A DNA stretch of 8,570 nt, from NCBI GenBank assembly GCA_934417455.1, contig CAKRWK010000037.1:1-8570 (forward strand), given 5' to 3'. Source of the DNA: an uncultured Eubacteriales bacterium (GTDB lineage: Bacteria; Bacillota; Clostridia; Oscillospirales; CAG-272). The translations under genes were made by a program, and so were the position numbers. Below are positions 5,456 to 8,570 of this stretch, in pieces (the first letter of the stretch is position 1; the number at the start of each line of letters is the position of its first letter). The notes below the pieces were generated by a model, which saw only the letters and a program-made list of their open reading frames with translations, did no database searches and was not told where the DNA came from.

Positions 5456-7388
5456 TATGCGCTCTTCCGGAAAATCCGCCCCCGCCGGTCGCCCGCCGAA
5501 GCGGAAAATCAATTTCGGCGCGCTCGGCCGCCTGCTCGGTATGCTCCGCCGATTTTATCCCGTTCTTCTGCCGGTGACGGTCGTCTGCATTCTCTTTTCC
5601 GCCGCCGCTTCCGCCATTCCCGCTCTGTTCCTGCAGAAAGTCATCGCGTCCATCGACAAATGGATACACACGGGGGACTGGGTGTCGGCCAAGGCGGAGA
5701 TCATTCCGCAGGTCATGCTCCTGCTCGGTCTCTACCTTCTTTCCATCATTGCCATCACGCTCTACACGCAACTTATGGCGTACATGACGCAGGGCTTCCT
5801 TGACAAGATGCGCCGTACCATGTTCAACAGGATGCAAAGCCTGCCTATCCGTTTCTTCGACACGCATAAGCACGGCGACATCATGAGTTACTATACCAAC
5901 GACATCGATACCCTGCGCGAACTTGTTTCCCGCGCGCTTCCGTCCCTCGTGCAGGCGACGGTGATTGTCGTGGTGGTCTTCTTCATCATGCTGTATTTCA
6001 GCGTGTGGCTGACGCTTCTCGTGCTGGTCGGCGTTGCGCTGATGGCATTTGTTTCCGGTAAAATCGGCGGCGGGTCCGCCAAGTACTTTATCCGTCAACA
6101 AAAAGCCGTAGCGGTGAGTGAAGCCTTTATTCAGGAAATGATGAACGGACAGAAGGTCGTCAAGGTGTTCTGCCACGAGGACGAATGCCGCGACAGTTTC
6201 CGGGAACTTAACGACCGCCTGTGCGACGACGGGTTCCGCGCCAATGCTTATGCTAACACGCTCGGTCCCATCATCATGAATATCGGCAACATCATGTATG
6301 TCCTGATGGCCATGGTGGGTGGCCTGCTCCTGTCGCTCGGCACGCCGAACCTCCGCCTTGTCGGCATGGGGCTGTTTACCATTGATATTATTGTTCCTTT
6401 TCTCAACATGACAAAGCAGTTTACGGGCAACATCAATCAGGTGTCCCAGCAAATCAACGTGATTGTCATGGGTCTTGCCGGCGCGGAGCGCGTGTTCGCC
6501 CTGATGGACGAGGCACCCGAGACTGACGACGGATATGTGACGCTGGTCAACGCAAACGTCGCGGAGGACGGCACGGTGACCGAGTCGGCCGCCCGTACCG
6601 GTACATGGGCATGGCGCCACCCGCACGGGGACGGCACCGTCACGTATACACTCCTTCAGGGCGACGTCCGTCTCACCGATGTGGACTTTGCTTATGAAGA
6701 AGGGAAGACGGTTCTGCACGATGTGTCCGTCTTTGCCGAACCGGGACAGAAGGTGGCTTTTGTCGGCGCGACCGGTGCAGGGAAAACAACCATCACCAAT
6801 CTGATCAACCGTTTCTACGACATTGCCGATGGCAAAATCCGTTATGACGGCATCAATATCAACAAGATAAAGAAGGCCGACCTGCGGCGCTCCCTCGGCA
6901 TCGTGTTGCAGGACACCAACCTCTTCACCGGCACCGTGATGGACAACATCCGTTACGGAAATCTGGATGCAACGGACGAGGAGTGCGTGTACGCCGCGAA
7001 ACTGGCCGGTGCGGACGATTTCATCACCCGCCTGCCGGACGGCTACCGGACGGAACTGTCCGGCAACGGCGCCAACCTGTCGCAGGGGCAGCAGCAACTG
7101 ATTGCCATTGCCCGCGCGGCCGTGGCCGACCCGCCCGTCATGATTCTCGATGAAGCCACCTCGTCCATCGATACCCGTACAGAGGCCATTGTACAGCGCG
7201 GTATGGACCGTCTGATGGAGGGACGCACCGTCTTTGTCATTGCGCACCGTTTGTCCACCGTCCGTAATTCGGACGTTATCATGGTGCTTGACCACGGACG
7301 CATCATCGAACGCGGCAATCATGAAAAACTGATTGCCGAGCACGGTATGTACTATCAACTCTACACCGGCGCGTTTGAACTCGAATAA
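5445..7388 (+). CDS. Half-size ABC exporter, catalytic partner subunit
   Basis: A 647-residue partner of the preceding half-transporter. After a basic N-terminal tail (1-30) come about six membrane helices (roughly 37-60, 88-112, 168-204 as two helices, 272-298 and 308-340). An unusual linker insertion (about 361-405, containing T-W-A-W-R-H-P-H) precedes the ATP-binding domain. The motifs are Walker A G441-A-T-G-A-G-K-T, Q-loop Q489, variant signature L545-S-Q-G-Q, Walker B M-I-L-D569-E570 and switch H601. The catalytic Glu and His are intact, so its own ATP site, completed by the V-S-G-G-Q of the first subunit, should be the hydrolysing one. The start is ATG 5445, eight bases after GGGAGG (5431-5436). 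The GTG at 5436 is inside that site and is rejected. The 11-bp overlap implies coupled, near-equal production of both subunits. Confidence 0.93.
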   Translation: MKPDMRSSGKSAPAGRPPKRKINFGALGRLLGMLRRFYPVLLPVTVVCILFSAAASAIPALFLQKVIASIDKWIHTGDWVSAKAEIIPQVMLLLGLYLLSIIAITLYTQLMAYMTQGFLDKMRRTMFNRMQSLPIRFFDTHKHGDIMSYYTNDIDTLRELVSRALPSLVQATVIVVVVFFIMLYFSVWLTLLVLVGVALMAFVSGKIGGGSAKYFIRQQKAVAVSEAFIQEMMNGQKVVKVFCHEDECRDSFRELNDRLCDDGFRANAYANTLGPIIMNIGNIMYVLMAMVGGLLLSLGTPNLRLVGMGLFTIDIIVPFLNMTKQFTGNINQVSQQINVIVMGLAGAERVFALMDEAPETDDGYVTLVNANVAEDGTVTESAARTGTWAWRHPHGDGTVTYTLLQGDVRLTDVDFAYEEGKTVLHDVSVFAEPGQKVAFVGATGAGKTTITNLINRFYDIADGKIRYDGININKIKKADLRRSLGIVLQDTNLFTGTVMDNIRYGNLDATDEECVYAAKLAGADDFITRLPDGYRTELSGNGANLSQGQQQLIAIARAAVADPPVMILDEATSSIDTRTEAIVQRGMDRLMEGRTVFVIAHRLSTVRNSDVIMVLDHGRIIERGNHEKLIAEHGMYYQLYTGAFELE

Positions 7389-7403
7389 TCCGCGGTTGTA
7401 CCG

Positions 7404-7439
7404 AAAAATTCCGGAAGTTACGGCTTCCGGAATTTTTTT
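7404..7439 (+). terminator. Intrinsic terminator of the ABC exporter operon
   Basis: A perfect stem of up to 14 bp (7404-7417 with 7424-7437, core ATTCCGGAAG / CTTCCGGAAT) with a six-base loop (TTACGG) is followed by a run of T ending at 7439. It sits 16 bases after the stop codon of the second half-transporter. The A-run on the left arm means it could also work on the minus strand, but no gene there needs it. Confidence 0.92.
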
Positions 7440-7449
7440 CGTTTTTCCC

Positions 7450-7478
7450 TTGACATTGCGCCGGTTTTGGTGTATACT
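7450..7478 (+). promoter_or_regulatory. Consensus promoter of the Fur-family regulator / transporter operon
   Basis: TTGACA (7450-7455) and TATACT (7473-7478) are separated by exactly 17 bases. Transcription would start near 7485, just before the 7-1-7 inverted repeat at 7492-7506. Such a strong core promoter is what one expects where control is by repression. Confidence 0.85.
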
Positions 7479-7491
7479 ACATAGGCAAAAA

Positions 7492-7506
7492 TGAGAGTAA
7501 CTCTCA
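7492..7506. promoter_or_regulatory. Putative Fur-family operator (perfect 7-1-7 inverted repeat)
   Basis: TGAGAGT-A-ACTCTCA is a perfect 7-1-7 inverted repeat, the layout bound by Fur, Zur and PerR dimers (Fur type: TGATAAT-n-ATTATCA). It begins 14 bases after the -10 box, over the start of the transcript, where a bound repressor would block the polymerase. The gene immediately downstream encodes a Fur-family protein, so autoregulation is a natural inference. The half-site differs from classic Fur (TGATAAT), Zur and PerR half-sites. Confidence 0.7.
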
Positions 7507-7553
7507 ATTTGTCTTGAAAAACAAACGATTGCCTGCGGAGAGGGAACTGCCTT

Positions 7554-7961
7554 ATGAAAGTATATCGGACGGAAAGCAGAGAAGAATTGATTTCGATGTT
7601 TTCCTCCTCCCCCGACCGCGCGTTTTCTCTGGAAGAAATCGCGCAGGCTCTTTTTCCGGAGGAGGGCGGACGGAGCACGATGTACCGTCAACTGTCCCGA
7701 CTGGCAGAAGAGGGAAGAATCCGGAAAATTTCCGACGGTCGCACGCGTCATTTTACCTATCAGTACATGACGTGCGGTGGGAAGGACGAACATCTTCACC
7801 TGAAATGTGAGCGGTGCGGACGGCTGATTCATCTAAATCACGACGTTTCGGACGCTTTGCGCAAACAATTGGCAAATACGGCCGATTTTACATTAAATGA
7901 AAATAAAACTTTGCTTTTTGGACTTTGCGGACAGTGCAGAGACGGCCAAAAGGCCGAATGA
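7554..7961 (+). CDS. Fur-family metal-dependent transcriptional regulator
   Basis: A 135-residue protein, slightly shorter than typical Fur proteins (about 140-150). The N-terminal winged helix (about 1-72) contains the family recognition-helix pattern S41-T-M-Y-R-Q-L-S-R-L followed by A-E-E-G-R-I-R-K-I. The dimerisation and metal domain has H80-L-H82-L-K-C85-E-R-C88-G and a C-terminal C125-G-Q-C128. The four Cys form the usual structural zinc site, and the His pair belongs to a regulatory metal site. Start ATG at 7554 follows GGAGAGGG (7537-7544) at 9 bases. The gene is preceded by a consensus promoter and a 7-1-7 operator and followed after 12 bases by a putative metal transporter, so it probably represses this operon in response to a metal. 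Whether that metal is Zn, Mn or Fe, or whether peroxide is sensed instead, cannot be decided from the sequence. Confidence 0.92.
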   Translation: MKVYRTESREELISMFSSSPDRAFSLEEIAQALFPEEGGRSTMYRQLSRLAEEGRIRKISDGRTRHFTYQYMTCGGKDEHLHLKCERCGRLIHLNHDVSDALRKQLANTADFTLNENKTLLFGLCGQCRDGQKAE

Positions 7962-7973
7962 CGAGAGATAAAA

Positions 7974-8570
7974 ATGACGGAATTTTTACACGAAGTTCTG
8001 CTTGACGGGCTTCTCGACGTACTGAAACTTCTGCCGTTTCTTTTTCTTACCTACCTGCTCATGGAATTTATTGAGCATAAGGCCAAGAAAAGAACGGAAG
8101 AGGTGATGAAGAAAACAGGGGCGCTCGGCCCCCTTGTCGGCGGACTTGCCGGCGCCGTGCCGCAGTGCGGATTTTCCGCCGCAGCCGCTAATCTGTATGC
8201 CGGGCGTATCATCAGCATGGGGACGCTGGTCGCCGTATTTCTGTCGACGTCCGACGAGATGCTGCCGCTTCTGATTTCGGACGGCGTGCCCGCGCTCCGT
8301 ATTGTCGCGCTTCTGGGGACAAAGGTGCTTGTCGGCGTGGCGACGGGGTTCTGCCTTGACCTGTTTGTCCGCCGCAGGAGCGCGGAGGACGAACATGTGC
8401 ACGTTGAGGAACTTTGCGAAAAAGACGGTTGCCACTGCGAAGGCGGCATCCTGAAATCGGCCCTGCACCACACGCTGCATATCGCGCGCTTTCGGCTTGT
8501 CATTACGTGGGGCATCGGTACCGTCGTGTTTTTTGTCGGTGCGGAGAGGCTGGGCGGCGTGCTGTATAAC
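7974..8570 (+). CDS. Putative metal/metalloid transporter, ArsP_2-like ('putative manganese transporter' / 'arsenic efflux' family), 3' end missing
   Basis: The open frame runs off the window, so only the first 199 residues are seen. They show a hydrophobic N-terminal helix (about 8-33) and a strongly conserved-looking P63-Q-C65-G-F-S motif. Further membrane stretches lie at about 79-104 and 107-132, with S91-T-S-D-E-M-L-P at the first of these. A hydrophilic loop rich in His and Cys (about 136-156, with H141, H143, C148, C153, H154 and C155) comes next, then H165-H-T-L-H169 and another helix (about 173-190). This matches my recollection of a Bacillota family labelled manganese transporter or arsenic efflux protein, whose real substrate is uncertain. 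Start ATG 7974 is 12 bases after the fur-like stop, with GAGAG at 7963-7967 as a modest ribosome binding site. Co-transcription with a Fur-family regulator favours a divalent metal substrate over arsenic. Confidence 0.8.
   Translation, partial: MTEFLHEVLLDGLLDVLKLLPFLFLTYLLMEFIEHKAKKRTEEVMKKTGALGPLVGGLAGAVPQCGFSAAAANLYAGRIISMGTLVAVFLSTSDEMLPLLISDGVPALRIVALLGTKVLVGVATGFCLDLFVRRRSAEDEHVHVEELCEKDGCHCEGGILKSALHHTLHIARFRLVITWGIGTVVFFVGAERLGGVLYN

Noticed and set aside
3572..5512. Long minus-strand open frame (646 residues) opposite the first ABC gene
   Set aside because: It is antisense to an unmistakable ABC transporter. The translation is rich in His, Asp and Gly with no domain or motif, as expected for the complement of a biased coding frame.
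5340..7832. Very long minus-strand open frame (830 residues) opposite the second ABC gene and part of the fur-like gene
   Set aside because: It spans a terminator, a promoter and parts of three genes read on the other strand. No recognisable domains are present, and composition is typical of a shadow frame.
7986..8515. Two minus-strand open frames opposite the transporter
   Set aside because: They are shadow frames of the well-motifed plus-strand transporter. They contain no motifs and no ribosome binding site was noticed.

Overview
The window looks like chromosomal DNA from a member of the Bacillota (Firmicutes) with moderate GC. The supporting evidence is strong purine-rich ribosome binding sites, consensus TTGACA / TATAAT-type promoters with 17-bp spacers, TTG start codons, and gene families typical of gut and oral Clostridia or Negativicutes: a PC4/YdbC-type small ssDNA-binding protein, a paired half-size ABC exporter, and a Fur-family regulator next to an ArsP_2-type transporter. 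I cannot name a genus from the sequence alone. There is no sign of an insertion sequence, phage, CRISPR array, tRNA or rRNA.

Left half (48-3469, all minus strand). Reading in the direction of transcription, a small PC4/YdbC-like gene (3245-3469) comes first, followed by a 200-bp structured spacer. After that lies a tightly overlapped three-gene unit: an OmpR-type response regulator (2349-3044), a membrane sensor histidine kinase (935-2356) and a GNAT-type acetyltransferase with an extra N-terminal region (48-938). The kinase and the acetyltransferase both appear to start at TTG codons that overlap the end of the preceding gene, each behind a good ribosome binding site. This suggests translational coupling and a shared regulatory purpose. 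A hairpin that would carry a UUCG tetraloop on the minus-strand RNA (1-24) follows the acetyltransferase and probably begins the operon's terminator.

Middle (3470-7388). A 243-bp AT-rich divergent intergenic region holds two back-to-back consensus promoters, one for the PC4-like gene (minus) and one for an ABC exporter operon (plus). The operon encodes two half-transporters (3713-5455 and 5445-7388, overlapping by 11 bp). They look like an asymmetric heterodimer. The first subunit has a degenerate ATPase site (Asp in place of the catalytic Glu, Gln in place of the switch His), and the second has canonical catalytic residues but a variant LSQGQ signature. A clear intrinsic terminator follows at 7404-7439.

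Right end (7450-8570). A consensus promoter is followed by a perfect 7-1-7 inverted repeat (TGAGAGT-A-ACTCTCA, 7492-7506), the architecture of a Fur-family operator. It precedes a Fur-family regulator (7554-7961) and, 12 bp later, a transporter gene cut off by the window edge (7974-8570). The transporter resembles the family variously annotated as 'putative manganese transporter' or 'arsenic efflux protein' and has a His/Cys-rich cytoplasmic-type loop. This looks like a self-contained, autoregulated metal-handling operon whose substrate is unknown, and it is the most interesting part of the window.
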